DNA from: a virus
DNA length: 53,143 nt
Virus record (IMG/VR): IMGVR_UViG_3300039412_000400
Location: 1 to 53,143 of that record
Strand: one strand, 5' to 3'
The position numbers and the translations under genes are program-made. The notes under the pieces were generated by a model. That model was not told the DNA's origin, did no database searches, and saw only the letters and a list, made by a program, of their open reading frames with translations. This document shows positions 34,920 to 43,630 of the stretch, in pieces. The stretch's first letter is position 1, and each line of letters begins with the position of its first letter.

Positions 34920-35282
34920 ATGAAGTATGAAAATTACGAGAATGATTTAATAATTGGGATGCAGCGCGGACTAACCAAGCTAGCTTTCGATGAGCAACCG
35001 AATTTAGTAAAAGCAGGAGAATGCCTGCATGCCGCATTGGAGATTTTTGAGAGAGCCGGAATGACGAAGCAGGCTGATGCAGTTCTACAATTAATGCAGA
35101 AAATTGCAGAAGATCAAAATGATGCCACAAAGAAACAAGTTAGCAAAGCTCCAAATACAAAACAACAAATTAAAAATCTAAAAGAGTTTGGCACACCATG
35201 TAATATGCATGCCGATGATTTAGAGTTGGCCGATGATGAATTATTTGTATTTGATGACGCAGAAGGTTTTGAGAACGAATAA
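34920..35282 (+). CDS. paralogue of preceding small protein
   Basis: 120 aa. Residues about 5-62 align with the previous protein: the order EN/EE-DL-x-x-[GS]MQ, then a helix with [AG]...IF[DE][KR]AGM, then AD-x-V and [IL]A[EQ]D. The C-terminal half differs and is acidic. GGGAG precedes ATG 34920, one base after the previous stop. Tandem duplication and divergence of the tail is the simplest reading. It is followed by a strong terminator. Function unknown. Confidence 0.68.
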   Translation: MKYENYENDLIIGMQRGLTKLAFDEQPNLVKAGECLHAALEIFERAGMTKQADAVLQLMQKIAEDQNDATKKQVSKAPNTKQQIKNLKEFGTPCNMHADDLELADDELFVFDDAEGFENE

Positions 35283-35306
35283 ATAATAGTCAATAATTAA
35301 TTAGAG

Positions 35307-35346
35307 AGCCAAGCTGCCCATCCTATTCGGTTGCTTGGCTTTTTTG
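35307..35346 (+). terminator. intrinsic terminator shared with end of LAGLIDADG gene
   Basis: An 8-bp stem (AGCCAAGC 35307-35314 with 35333-35340) is followed by TTTTT. The right arm also encodes the last residues of the convergent endonuclease gene on the minus strand. Confidence 0.88.
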
Positions 35347-36165
35347 TTTCTGATATTCTATGAACTCTTGATATTTTTCGTATTTTCGTGGGAGATAAAT
35401 GGTTGCGTCTTTGTATAGCCAATCAAGAACTTGACGAACTTGTAAGTTCCCGCCAACAGATAAAGAGGTTGTTATTTGATTTGTTTTTGGTTTGCATAAT
35501 GATTTAGAACAGGTAATATTAAGTTCATCTTTTAATAGTTTTGAAGTCTCATTACAAAATTGTTTAGTAGATACGATTTTCCATATTGTATTAATCGTCT
35601 TTTTTTTCTTAAACTGGTTTTTATAAATTGTTCCATCACCATCACTATATCCTCTAAGAAAATGTCTGATAAACTCTTTGGGAACAGTTATGGGGAACTC
35701 TAAAATTAGCGATTTATTTGGAACGCATCCATGTGAAACGAGTTGTTCACATATCTCTTTTTGATTAATTCTAAAATAAGAATATGTATTACTAGATTTT
35801 TTATTTCGTGTTATTTTTATTGGAGATGACGGAGACATAATATCTCGAAAGTTTTCTATAATATATTGATCATTAGATTTTAGTTTAAGCGTCATACAAT
35901 AGTTATTATTATTAGTTTGTACATTACCATCAGCATACAACAATCCAAGAAAATATGCGCTATTCTCGCTATTGATCTCTTGAAAAAACTGAATATTTAT
36001 GTCTGTATAAACAATTTTTTTACCAACTCTTGTTGTAATATTTTTGCGTCGTAAAACCGCACTTACACCAGTTTGTGTACAACCAATTAGTATAGCAATT
36101 TCTTTTTGAGTTTTTCCAGTATTGTATAAGTCAATCATTTCTTGCATTTTTTGCTCTGAAAACAT
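35323..36165 (-). CDS. LAGLIDADG homing endonuclease with N-terminal HTH
   Basis: 280 aa from ATG 36165, which has GGAG eight bases upstream; the frame extends to 36195 without a better start. An HTH fills residues 1-45 (KTQKEIAILIG...GVSAVLRR). Two LAGLIDADG helices are visible: AYFLGLLYADG (70-80) and FLRGYSDGDG (169-178), each ending in the acidic metal residue. It is a paralogue of the N-terminal part of the fusion at 47650. Free-standing, on the minus strand and convergent with the upstream structural genes. Its stop codon lies in their terminator hairpin. AT-rich codons. Confidence 0.92.
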   Translation of the reverse strand: MFSEQKMQEMIDLYNTGKTQKEIAILIGCTQTGVSAVLRRKNITTRVGKKIVYTDINIQFFQEINSENSAYFLGLLYADGNVQTNNNNYCMTLKLKSNDQYIIENFRDIMSPSSPIKITRNKKSSNTYSYFRINQKEICEQLVSHGCVPNKSLILEFPITVPKEFIRHFLRGYSDGDGTIYKNQFKKKKTINTIWKIVSTKQFCNETSKLLKDELNITCSKSLCKPKTNQITTSLSVGGNLQVRQVLDWLYKDATIYLPRKYEKYQEFIEYQKQKSQATE

Positions 36166-36185
36166 AATTTCACTCCATAAAATGA

Positions 36186-36193
36186 TATATAAC
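36186..36193 (-). promoter_or_regulatory. GTTATATA promoter for LAGLIDADG gene
   Basis: On the minus strand, TTGTTATATAT contains TATATA preceded by TG (extended -10), 20 bases before the start codon. Confidence 0.5.
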
Positions 36194-36280
36194 AATGAGA
36201 TACTAATTTTTGCTACGCATTGTACAAAAATAAATTATGAGGCGTTGGAGATACGACAATGGACTACGATTCTTAGATTA

Positions 36281-36958
36281 GTGCAGGTGGGCAACACATT
36301 GCCGGTAAGTTTCATACGCGATCCGAGTGCGGAATTTCAGCCCGGCCAATGTGCTGAGCTTGCCGTTATTGGTAACCAAGTTATGGCTACCGTAAGTAAT
36401 GGAACTGCTCCAATTGGTATTATTGACGATATTAGGACAAAAGCATTTACAAATATTATATGGAATGAATGTGTTGCGGTTAGTGTTCCAACTCCTCAAA
36501 TGTATAATGGCGTTTGGATTACTCCATATGATGTTAAGGCAGAACTTGTCAGACCAAATATTATTCCTTCAAGCTTTGCATCAACAGTCACTGTAGCACT
36601 TAATCCAGTCAATGGCGTTATTACATTCCCAGCAGGGACGCCTCTTAATATCGATCTTACAGGACAAAATACACCAAATGGCATTAGAGCTTTCGTAAAT
36701 TATACATATGCAGTTGCAAACATCCCCGGCGATGATAGCACACAAGGCTCTGGTCGTATGACAGTATGGTTTGAGCGTATGTTTTTCCAGACAGATCAAT
36801 ATGAAACCAATCAGATTTATCCAGTTCGCGCGAATGTGTATGTAAGTGAAGTTGGACTTCTAACAACAAGACGCCCAAGTAACATACATCCTGCTGTTGG
36901 AACTGTAACAGCACCTCCGTCTAGCCTACATAGCATGTTGGAAGTTATGTGGTATTAA
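36281..36958 (+). CDS. putative virion surface protein, uncertain start
   Basis: At least 225 aa from GTG 36281. The body is beta-rich (FIRDPSAEFQPGQCAEL, then VMATVSNGTAPIGIIDD), a barrel-like pattern of phage structural proteins. The start is unclear. The frame is open back to 36122, a TTG at 36245 is possible, and the only well-placed ribosome site (GGAG 36247-36250) serves an ATG at 36259 in another frame that stops after five codons. Either GTG/TTG is used, or one base has been lost or a +1 shift occurs near 36274. It lies between two inserted endonuclease genes. Confidence 0.7.
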   Translation: MQVGNTLPVSFIRDPSAEFQPGQCAELAVIGNQVMATVSNGTAPIGIIDDIRTKAFTNIIWNECVAVSVPTPQMYNGVWITPYDVKAELVRPNIIPSSFASTVTVALNPVNGVITFPAGTPLNIDLTGQNTPNGIRAFVNYTYAVANIPGDDSTQGSGRMTVWFERMFFQTDQYETNQIYPVRANVYVSEVGLLTTRRPSNIHPAVGTVTAPPSSLHSMLEVMWY

Positions 36959-36992
36959 TTTCAGAAAACATGTAAAAATAAGCTAAACTCGT

Positions 36993-37000
36993 GTTATATA
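36993..37000 (+). promoter_or_regulatory. GTTATATA promoter before GIY-YIG gene
   Basis: GTGTTATATAG gives TG-x-TATATA (extended -10), 18 bases before the ATG. The same motif class precedes the other endonuclease genes. Confidence 0.5.
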
Positions 37001-37018
37001 GTGTGTTGGAGAAGCAAA

Positions 37019-37834
37019 ATGTCACAAGACACAACACAAAAAATATGGTCGCTTTACAAAATTATTAACCTAATTAATGGAAAAATCTATATAGGACAGA
37101 CTGTACAGCCAGAAAAACGTTGGTATCAACATCGTAGAGACGCTGCTAATCCAAAATATCCTATACATTTTGCTATCAATAAATATGGGGCACACAATTT
37201 TGAGTTTGAAGTCATTGCGTCTTGTAAATCGCAAGATGATGCAAATTGTATGGAAGAAGAGCTTATTAAGCAATATGATAGTTTGGTAAAAAATGGCAAA
37301 GGATACAATATCTCGCTCGGCGGCATGGTAGCTCAAAAATCTGATGAATGGAAACAAGCATTAGAAAAATGGAGATCGTCACTTACTCAAGAAGAAAAGG
37401 ATGCTATAAATAAAAAACGATCTGACGCAACGATCAAACAAATTGAAACACAAGGCCACCCATCACTTGGTAAAAAACGAAATGAAGAACAACTAAAACA
37501 AATGAGTTTAACTCGTCAAGATCATCCGATAGAATATACAGAAGAAATTAGACAGCATATGTCGAAAGCGCATATAGGACTTAAAGACACTGAAGAAACA
37601 AAGAAAAGAAAATCGGAAAGCATCAAAAAATCATGGGAGAAGCGTCATCAAAATATGATAATGTCTGGTGAATTAAAATGTAATGCGCCTGGATGTAATG
37701 TTAGTGGTATAGTCAGTTATTTGATTGTAAATAATATTAGATATTGCTATAAGCATGGTGATCGTCTAAAACGAACTGGATTTTTAGAATTGCAGCAGAA
37801 GAAAACTAAATTAGAGAATAAAGACAATCTATGA
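37019..37834 (+). CDS. GIY-YIG homing endonuclease
   Basis: 272 aa from ATG 37019, chosen for GGAGAAG at 37008-37014; an in-frame GTG at 37001 would lack a site. The GIY-YIG domain is at residues 10-102: LYKI then KIYIGQT, R34, a Glu in MEEELI, and YNISLGG. Next comes a helix-rich linker with a NUMOD3-like DNA-binding patch (HPSLGKKRNEEQ). A C-terminal zinc-finger-like C-x4-C...YC-x2-H segment ends the protein. AT-rich codons and placement between structural genes mark a homing endonuclease gene. Confidence 0.9.
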   Translation: MSQDTTQKIWSLYKIINLINGKIYIGQTVQPEKRWYQHRRDAANPKYPIHFAINKYGAHNFEFEVIASCKSQDDANCMEEELIKQYDSLVKNGKGYNISLGGMVAQKSDEWKQALEKWRSSLTQEEKDAINKKRSDATIKQIETQGHPSLGKKRNEEQLKQMSLTRQDHPIEYTEEIRQHMSKAHIGLKDTEETKKRKSESIKKSWEKRHQNMIMSGELKCNAPGCNVSGIVSYLIVNNIRYCYKHGDRLKRTGFLELQQKKTKLENKDNL

Positions 37835-37835
37835 T

Positions 37836-37854
37836 ATAATATTCCTGTATATAG
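37836..37854 (+). promoter_or_regulatory. late-class promoter before ejection-type operon
   Basis: ATAATATT-CCTG-TATATAG is a full match to the late motif, 29 bases before ATG 37883. Confidence 0.55.
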
Positions 37855-37882
37855 GGAGGAATATTCATTAAAAGGATGCCAT

Positions 37883-39673
37883 ATGACTTATAAACACACC
37901 AAATTCGACGATTCGCCCGTCATGCGCTCTCTTGAGAAATTAGCCTTGGAAAAGGGCCTTATTAAGCCGCAGCCTGCTATGAAAAAGGAAGCAGAAGCAC
38001 AAAAACCAGTTGATCTTGCGCCAACAGATAATTTGATGCAAAATGTTCTGAAGTTATGTGCTGGTCTTAGGTCTCAAGGATTTGTTAAGGACGCAGAAGA
38101 GCTTGAAGAGAAGTTTTTGGCATATAAACAAGCACAAACTATCTATGATGTTTCTAAAGAGACAGGTGAAGATTTACTTGGCGCAGCCCACCCAAAGGGA
38201 AGTCATAAGATGGAAAATATTGACTCCGATGAGGCGACTGTTGAAGATTTAATTGATAAGCACGATAAAATACTTGAAGTTGTTGATAAAACTCCAAAAG
38301 GAAAACTCTCATCAAAAGAGATTCTTGAAGCTGTAAAGGTAGCTATAGGTGCCCGCCCTTTAGCACTAAGCGGTAAGACAGCATTAGCCGATGCTGAAAG
38401 TGACTTCTTGAATGCTCCAACTCCGGCACCAGCTACACAGGAATCTTCTGTTGGCAAGATTACTGCAGAAATGGTTGGAGCAGTAACTGCACTAGGTTTA
38501 TTGAGAATGGTTTATAAAAGACTTGGAACGCGCCTAACATCTATGCTTGAAAAATCAGGAGTAGAGGTTATTAAAAAACAAGTAGAAAAAGGTACAACTG
38601 AAAAATTAGCGAAAGCATCATTAGACTGGATTTTTAGAAAGCTTGGGGTTGAGTCATTTCAGATTATCAAGAAAGACGCACTTATACAAATAGGAAAGTT
38701 ATTTGGCATTGAAGCAGTTAAAGCCCCAGTATTTACAGCAGAATTGGCATTGCCAGAAGCTGCTACAGAATTGGCAGGAAAAGCAGCCGCAAAAGCTGCA
38801 GCAAAAGCTGCCGCCGAAAGGGCCGCAGCCGGATTAGGAGAAGAGGCTGCTGCCAAACTTATTGGATGGAGATTATTTGGAAAACTAATTCCATTAGTTG
38901 GAGAGATTTGGCTTGGATATGATCTTGGCACTTGGGCAGGAGAAGAGCTGTTTAAACATTATTTGAGGCCAGATCAAATAAAAGATGCCGGCGATAAACT
39001 TACTGAAAAAGGTGAATATTTTAGAACAGCATCAGTTTATAATGATCCGTTGGGAGAGCAAGGAAGTTTATATTTGGATAATTTCAAGAAAGAATTTGCC
39101 AAAGTAATGGAAAATTATTCAGCAATTGAGCTAATACAAAAAGAACATTCCAATGAATCTGTATTAAAATTAAAAGCACTAGATGATGCATTAATAGAAT
39201 CTGGTAGATGGGCCAGTGAATTATGGCGCTTTGCAGATAGCAGAATGGATCAAAAAACATTCAGTTTTAGATGGTCTCCACTTGTTAATTATCAAGACCT
39301 ATCAGTTTTGAGTAATAATTATGTTGTAATTTCTAATAAACATCATAGTGCAATTGCAAAATTTGTTGATGACGCCAATAGCGCAATTCAGCAAGAATTA
39401 AAAAAGCAAAGTGGCGGAACAACATTAATAACAGATTACCAAAATACATTAAACTTTATTTCTAAATATAAAAATCTAATTGAGCACACTGATCGTAAAG
39501 ATAAAACAGAACTAATTAAATGGTTAGATAATATGGACGCGTATGTTAAAGAGCAACAGACAGATTTTAGTGGCGTGCAGGTAGAAAATAGACCACAGCT
39601 TGCGCCACAATATGTAAATAGATTAAAGAGCGTAAAAAACGATCTTATGTTGCTAACAAAAGCGAGACTATAA
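37883..39673 (+). CDS. putative internal/ejection virion protein, Ala-rich helices
   Basis: 596 aa. Residues 1-130 form a conserved-looking presequence (LKLCAGLRSQGFVKDAEELEEK, then a GEDLLGAAHP segment). Residues about 290-345 are an Ala-rich helix (AGKAAAKAAAKAAAERAAAG) followed by a hydrophobic Gly-rich stretch (LFGKLIPLVGEIWLGYD) that could insert in a membrane. The rest is helical. Along with the downstream membrane proteins, this suggests an ejected pore or internal head protein set, by inference. AAAGG precedes the start and a late-type motif lies upstream. Confidence 0.68.
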   Translation: MTYKHTKFDDSPVMRSLEKLALEKGLIKPQPAMKKEAEAQKPVDLAPTDNLMQNVLKLCAGLRSQGFVKDAEELEEKFLAYKQAQTIYDVSKETGEDLLGAAHPKGSHKMENIDSDEATVEDLIDKHDKILEVVDKTPKGKLSSKEILEAVKVAIGARPLALSGKTALADAESDFLNAPTPAPATQESSVGKITAEMVGAVTALGLLRMVYKRLGTRLTSMLEKSGVEVIKKQVEKGTTEKLAKASLDWIFRKLGVESFQIIKKDALIQIGKLFGIEAVKAPVFTAELALPEAATELAGKAAAKAAAKAAAERAAAGLGEEAAAKLIGWRLFGKLIPLVGEIWLGYDLGTWAGEELFKHYLRPDQIKDAGDKLTEKGEYFRTASVYNDPLGEQGSLYLDNFKKEFAKVMENYSAIELIQKEHSNESVLKLKALDDALIESGRWASELWRFADSRMDQKTFSFRWSPLVNYQDLSVLSNNYVVISNKHHSAIAKFVDDANSAIQQELKKQSGGTTLITDYQNTLNFISKYKNLIEHTDRKDKTELIKWLDNMDAYVKEQQTDFSGVQVENRPQLAPQYVNRLKSVKNDLMLLTKARL

Positions 39674-40573
39674 ATGAAAAAAATAGCACTTGAAAAACCT
39701 CCTATCCCGCAAACTTTATTAAGTGAAGTTCAGCACGATACACCGCCACAGCAAGACAAAGCAACTCCTGCTCAACCACTGATAGGGCCTACCGCACCAT
39801 CAGCAGCCAAGGCGCCTTCAGTAGATAACAAATCAGGCACATATATTGCTCCGGCAAATAAAGCTATTGAGTCGATGCAATTAGAGATGATTGAAATAAT
39901 CAACGAAACAGCCAAAACAAATGGAACGCCACTTGTTGGCCCAGAGTTTATCAAATATATTGTTGGAAAAGCAGATCCAAATGCTACTGAACAGCAATTA
40001 CCAACGAAGTTTGCCGAAATTATGGCAGCAATGAGAAACATTGGACATGAAGGACATCCGGCACCAGATGGTATTTGGGGACCAAAAACTAATGCGTCAT
40101 TAAATAGTCTCTATAATTATGCCGCCAATTTGCTTGAGCTTGCAAAGGTAAAACAAAATAAAATACAATATACAGATAGTGATCTTGCAGAGTTTAGACA
40201 GTTAGTCCCATCTGATGATTCATTTACTGAACAACAAAAAGTAGAAACTGCTCCAAAAATTACAGAAGCTCTTAAAAAACTTCATAATCTGTATAATAAA
40301 GTTGCTGAACAGAATTTGTATAAAGTAGCTCCACAAGAAACTGCAAATGCTCCAACACAGGCACGAGATTTATCTCCACAAGAACTATCAGATCTAAAAA
40401 TGCATTATCCGGCTGGATGGAGTCTTGGTAACAATCTTATAATTCAGGTAACAGATTTTGTCGATAAAGAAGCGTTTCATAACTGGTTTGTAAAAAATCA
40501 AGCCGTTTTGCCGCAAAATATGACAGAAATTGCTGTATTAGAAAATATTGCATCTCAACTTGGAGCTAAATAA
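39674..40573 (+). CDS. virion protein with peptidoglycan-binding-like motif
   Basis: 299 aa. N-terminal 55 residues are Pro/Ala-rich linker. Residues about 134-152 contain PDGIWGPKTNASLNSL, the DG-x-[WF]G-x-x-T core of the PG_binding_1 repeat. The C-terminal 80 residues are helical. It starts directly at the previous stop, so translation is coupled. Binding to cell wall would suit a protein delivered with the ejection set. The motif is single and partial, so the call is tentative. Confidence 0.66.
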   Translation: MKKIALEKPPIPQTLLSEVQHDTPPQQDKATPAQPLIGPTAPSAAKAPSVDNKSGTYIAPANKAIESMQLEMIEIINETAKTNGTPLVGPEFIKYIVGKADPNATEQQLPTKFAEIMAAMRNIGHEGHPAPDGIWGPKTNASLNSLYNYAANLLELAKVKQNKIQYTDSDLAEFRQLVPSDDSFTEQQKVETAPKITEALKKLHNLYNKVAEQNLYKVAPQETANAPTQARDLSPQELSDLKMHYPAGWSLGNNLIIQVTDFVDKEAFHNWFVKNQAVLPQNMTEIAVLENIASQLGAK

Positions 40574-40575
40574 CT

Positions 40576-41196
40576 ATGTCTTTTATACATGATGATACAG
40601 ATTTGCTAAAAAAGTTATTGAAGCTTGGCGCAGAACCACAAAGCTCTGTTGATATTAATAAGCAAAATCTTATACGCCTCATTAAAAGACTTATTGCATC
40701 ATATCAAACATCACAAACAACAGCGCCAGTAGGCACTCAGACAGCTACTGATAGAGCAACTGCAGAAGACTTATCAAGATATGAAATTTTCAATGGAAGG
40801 AATGTTAATTTTCATCATATTGAAAAGTTTGCTACTGATTTTGCAGCTTTTGCACAAAATCCTGAAGTCACTAATATGGCAAATGGAATACATGATAAGA
40901 TTCAAGTTGTTAAGCATTATATGAAACAACCAATAGATATTGTTAATTTTGGTAGCGCCAATGATATTCTTGCGCTTACAAATGAACCATATGTATTTTT
41001 GCAACAATTACGAGAGCTTGTTCAGTCTGCTGTAACTTTATATGCAGATTGTGAAGCATATTTACAAGGCAAAGTGAGTGATGTGGAAGTATTAAAACAT
41101 AATATTCTTGCTGGTAAAGATAATTTGATTACTATTGATAATCTAGAACCAGCAATTAGAGCTGAACTTTATCAAAGATCGAAACCTGTGAGATAA
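40576..41196 (+). CDS. hypothetical helical protein, ejection-type operon
   Basis: 206 aa, helical, with no membrane span, metal site or known motif. It lies two bases after the previous gene and four before the next, so it belongs to the same operon. GAG before the ATG is a weak ribosome site, suggesting coupling. Function unknown. Confidence 0.65.
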   Translation: MSFIHDDTDLLKKLLKLGAEPQSSVDINKQNLIRLIKRLIASYQTSQTTAPVGTQTATDRATAEDLSRYEIFNGRNVNFHHIEKFATDFAAFAQNPEVTNMANGIHDKIQVVKHYMKQPIDIVNFGSANDILALTNEPYVFLQQLRELVQSAVTLYADCEAYLQGKVSDVEVLKHNILAGKDNLITIDNLEPAIRAELYQRSKPVR

Positions 41197-41200
41197 TATT

Positions 41201-42235
41201 ATGTCAAACATTAATGCCTTATCAGATATACTACTTATAAAATCTCTTTTTGATGAAGACACGGAAAGATTTTATAAACAAGCAGGCGTTGCGAATGATT
41301 TCCTTAATCATATGAAAGATTATTTTAAGGGTCATATTAATCCAAATGATAAAACTGGAAGCGTTATTAATCTTTTGGTGCCAGGTATTCTGATTACTGC
41401 ATTTGGATCATTTGGGGCAACCGGTCTTGGCATATTTATTGCTATTCTTGTTCGTGCATTACATATAGACGTTGCAAAGTTATTAACACCATTATGTGAG
41501 TCGGTTAAGTCTATGATTAGCGGCGGTTCTAAAGTTTCTTCAAGTCAGGTTAGTGCGGCAGCGGCACAAGCAGCAGCACAATATTCTTCAACCATGGATG
41601 CCCAGCCAGAAGCTACATTTGCAGAAATGTCGCGAGGCGTAAGAATACTTAAGCTCGCTGCCATTGATTTAGAACATCAGACATTAAGATTGACCAATGA
41701 ACAAATTGATCCTGTTGAATATCTTCAGAAAACGGCAGCAGTTGTTGGCGCGGGGCTTGTTGTAAGCCTTCTTGGCAAACTATTTGGGCTTATGATTTCA
41801 GTTATTTTATGGTCTGCCGGATTTATGGTTGTTGGCGATATTATTGATCATTTTTTAAGCGGATCTTCATTGATGCCGTCTAGCACGTCATCTTCTTCAT
41901 CAGAAGAACAAGATGCTCCGGCTCCAACTCCAACACAAACAAAATTCCATCCAAAAGGTGGTGAGCAGCCTCTTCCAAAATCAATTCATATTACCAATAC
42001 TCCAGAGAATATTGATAATATGATTGTTCAATTTGCTAAAGACGTTTATGATGGATTAGATGGTAAAGAATCTATCATTAGAAATTCTGCAGGATTTAAG
42101 GCCGTTAAACATGCAATTGTTTGGTATAATACGAACAATGCTGGAAGTGCAGAAGTTTTTATACCAGCACTTTTTTCATCAAAAAAGCGTATGGTTGATA
42201 ACTTCATTGATGATGTTGCAAGAAACTCAGCATAA
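41201..42235 (+). CDS. membrane-type virion protein
   Basis: 344 aa with two hydrophobic regions: about 54-86 (VINLLVPGILITAFGSFGAT and onward) and about 183-224 (GAGLVVSLLGKLFGLMISVI and onward). Between them is an Ala/Ser/Gln-rich helical stretch, and after them a Ser-rich linker and a helical C-terminus. No signal peptide, so it is probably packaged and inserted during infection. That is inference from the pattern of ejection proteins and from its neighbours. Confidence 0.7.
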   Translation: MSNINALSDILLIKSLFDEDTERFYKQAGVANDFLNHMKDYFKGHINPNDKTGSVINLLVPGILITAFGSFGATGLGIFIAILVRALHIDVAKLLTPLCESVKSMISGGSKVSSSQVSAAAAQAAAQYSSTMDAQPEATFAEMSRGVRILKLAAIDLEHQTLRLTNEQIDPVEYLQKTAAVVGAGLVVSLLGKLFGLMISVILWSAGFMVVGDIIDHFLSGSSLMPSSTSSSSSEEQDAPAPTPTQTKFHPKGGEQPLPKSIHITNTPENIDNMIVQFAKDVYDGLDGKESIIRNSAGFKAVKHAIVWYNTNNAGSAEVFIPALFSSKKRMVDNFIDDVARNSA

Positions 42236-42264
42236 ATTATTTGTGCATAAATGGGAATAATAAC

Positions 42265-43530
42265 ATGAACGAAATATTCAGAAACTATGTAAAAATACTT
42301 CAAGAAAACGCAAAAAAGACCAAGATTGCGCAGGCAGATCATGCTGAGCATACCGAAACTTCATTTAAGGAAACAAATCCAAGAATGGACTCGCTATCTA
42401 TTGAGCAAATTAATAAGCTTTATGATACAAAGCCAAGTCTTCCAAAAGATATGGAATATAAGAAGAATATTATGGAAGACGCACATCCAGAATCACAAGT
42501 TCTGTGTCCATCATATGATAAGTTAAATGGTCTTGTTGAAAACGAAATAGAGGGCCAGGCTATTCGTATGCGCATTGTAAATAAGATCCCAGATGGCCTT
42601 TCTACACAGCGCAGATATGCAAAACAAGATTTTGTTTATTCGCTCGTTTCATTAGCTAATGAACTTGATAGACAGGGCAATGCAGAATTACTTGATCTGG
42701 CAGATGTTTGTCTTCTTCAATTATCTGGCAGTCCAATAGAAAAAAAGGCATTTTGGCCGGCAGTTCTTGGTATTGGCGCAGTTATTGGGCTTATTTATGC
42801 CAAAGAACATCTTGCATTAAGAAGTCAAGGGCTAATTCAAGATATGGGTATCGCTATTGAAAATATTGATGCAATATTAAATGAAAGTGAAACAATAGGT
42901 GTTGGATATACATATTCTCCAGCGTTTATAAAATATATGCAAATGCTAAAAAACAAATTAGACACATTACGGGCGGCAGCCTTGAAAGTTCAGCCTATTT
43001 TAGAACGAAGAGACATTCCATTAGATAGATTAGAACTCAAAGATGCAATTGCAAAAACTAAATCATCAGATACTGCGGCAGAAGTTCAAGCCATGACTGA
43101 GTTTAAGAAAGTGGTTGATAATATAACTCCGGCTATCACTAAAGCAACTGAAACTTTAAGCAAGCCAGGTATTGAGCAGCGTATTGTTCAACATAAAGGA
43201 ATGATTACTGGATTACTTGATGATATTGGTCTTCATGGTGGCTATGGATTGATTGGAACAAAATTCAATGATCTTAAAGGCGTATTAACAACACTCGCAA
43301 AAGATATTGTTGAATTTCACAATCAATTCCCAACAGATTCAATTGTTCAAGATTATCAAGCAAGATTAGAACAGCCATCTCTATTAAGCGGCACTCCAAC
43401 AGCTGAAGCCCCGACGACAACTGAAACCCCAAGCGTTTCTCCAGATATAGATAGAATGATGGAATCTATAACAAAACACCCAGAACAATTAAGAAAAATG
43501 ATTGAAGATATGTTAGCTGGTAAGAAATAA
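42265..43530 (+). CDS. putative virion protein with one membrane helix
   Basis: 421 aa from ATG 42265; a TTG at 42241 is in frame but lacks a ribosome site. Residues 45-150 contain EDAHPESQVL, PSYDKLNGLVEN, and a helix with LANELDRQGNAELLDLAD, a segment matching the presequence style of the gene at 37883. A hydrophobic helix (WPAVLGIGAVIGLIYA, about 161-176) follows. The rest is coiled and ends in a Thr/Pro-rich linker and a helix. Likely part of the internal or ejection set by position. Confidence 0.68.
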   Translation: MNEIFRNYVKILQENAKKTKIAQADHAEHTETSFKETNPRMDSLSIEQINKLYDTKPSLPKDMEYKKNIMEDAHPESQVLCPSYDKLNGLVENEIEGQAIRMRIVNKIPDGLSTQRRYAKQDFVYSLVSLANELDRQGNAELLDLADVCLLQLSGSPIEKKAFWPAVLGIGAVIGLIYAKEHLALRSQGLIQDMGIAIENIDAILNESETIGVGYTYSPAFIKYMQMLKNKLDTLRAAALKVQPILERRDIPLDRLELKDAIAKTKSSDTAAEVQAMTEFKKVVDNITPAITKATETLSKPGIEQRIVQHKGMITGLLDDIGLHGGYGLIGTKFNDLKGVLTTLAKDIVEFHNQFPTDSIVQDYQARLEQPSLLSGTPTAEAPTTTETPSVSPDIDRMMESITKHPEQLRKMIEDMLAGKK

Positions 43531-43550
43531 TAACATTTTATCAAAATCTA

Positions 43551-43566
43551 GTAATAATTAAGTATA
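43551..43566 (+). promoter_or_regulatory. late-class promoter before first surface-protein paralogue
   Basis: GTAATAAT-TAAG-TATA. A conserved leader follows (see the entry for 43573-43630). Confidence 0.55.
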
Positions 43567-43572
43567 AAGTCA

Positions 43573-43630
43573 TTGTAAGATTAGGTGTAAGAAATCGCGT
43601 TTATACGCATTTTCCAAAAAGGAAATCATT
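43573..43630 (+). promoter_or_regulatory. conserved 5' leader shared by two paralogues
   Basis: The stretch AAGATTAGGTGTAAG, a small GCGT...ACGC inverted repeat and a TTCCAAAAA-GGAAA site are shared with the leader at 44472-44527. The leader may fold or bind a factor and carries the ribosome site. Confidence 0.6.
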
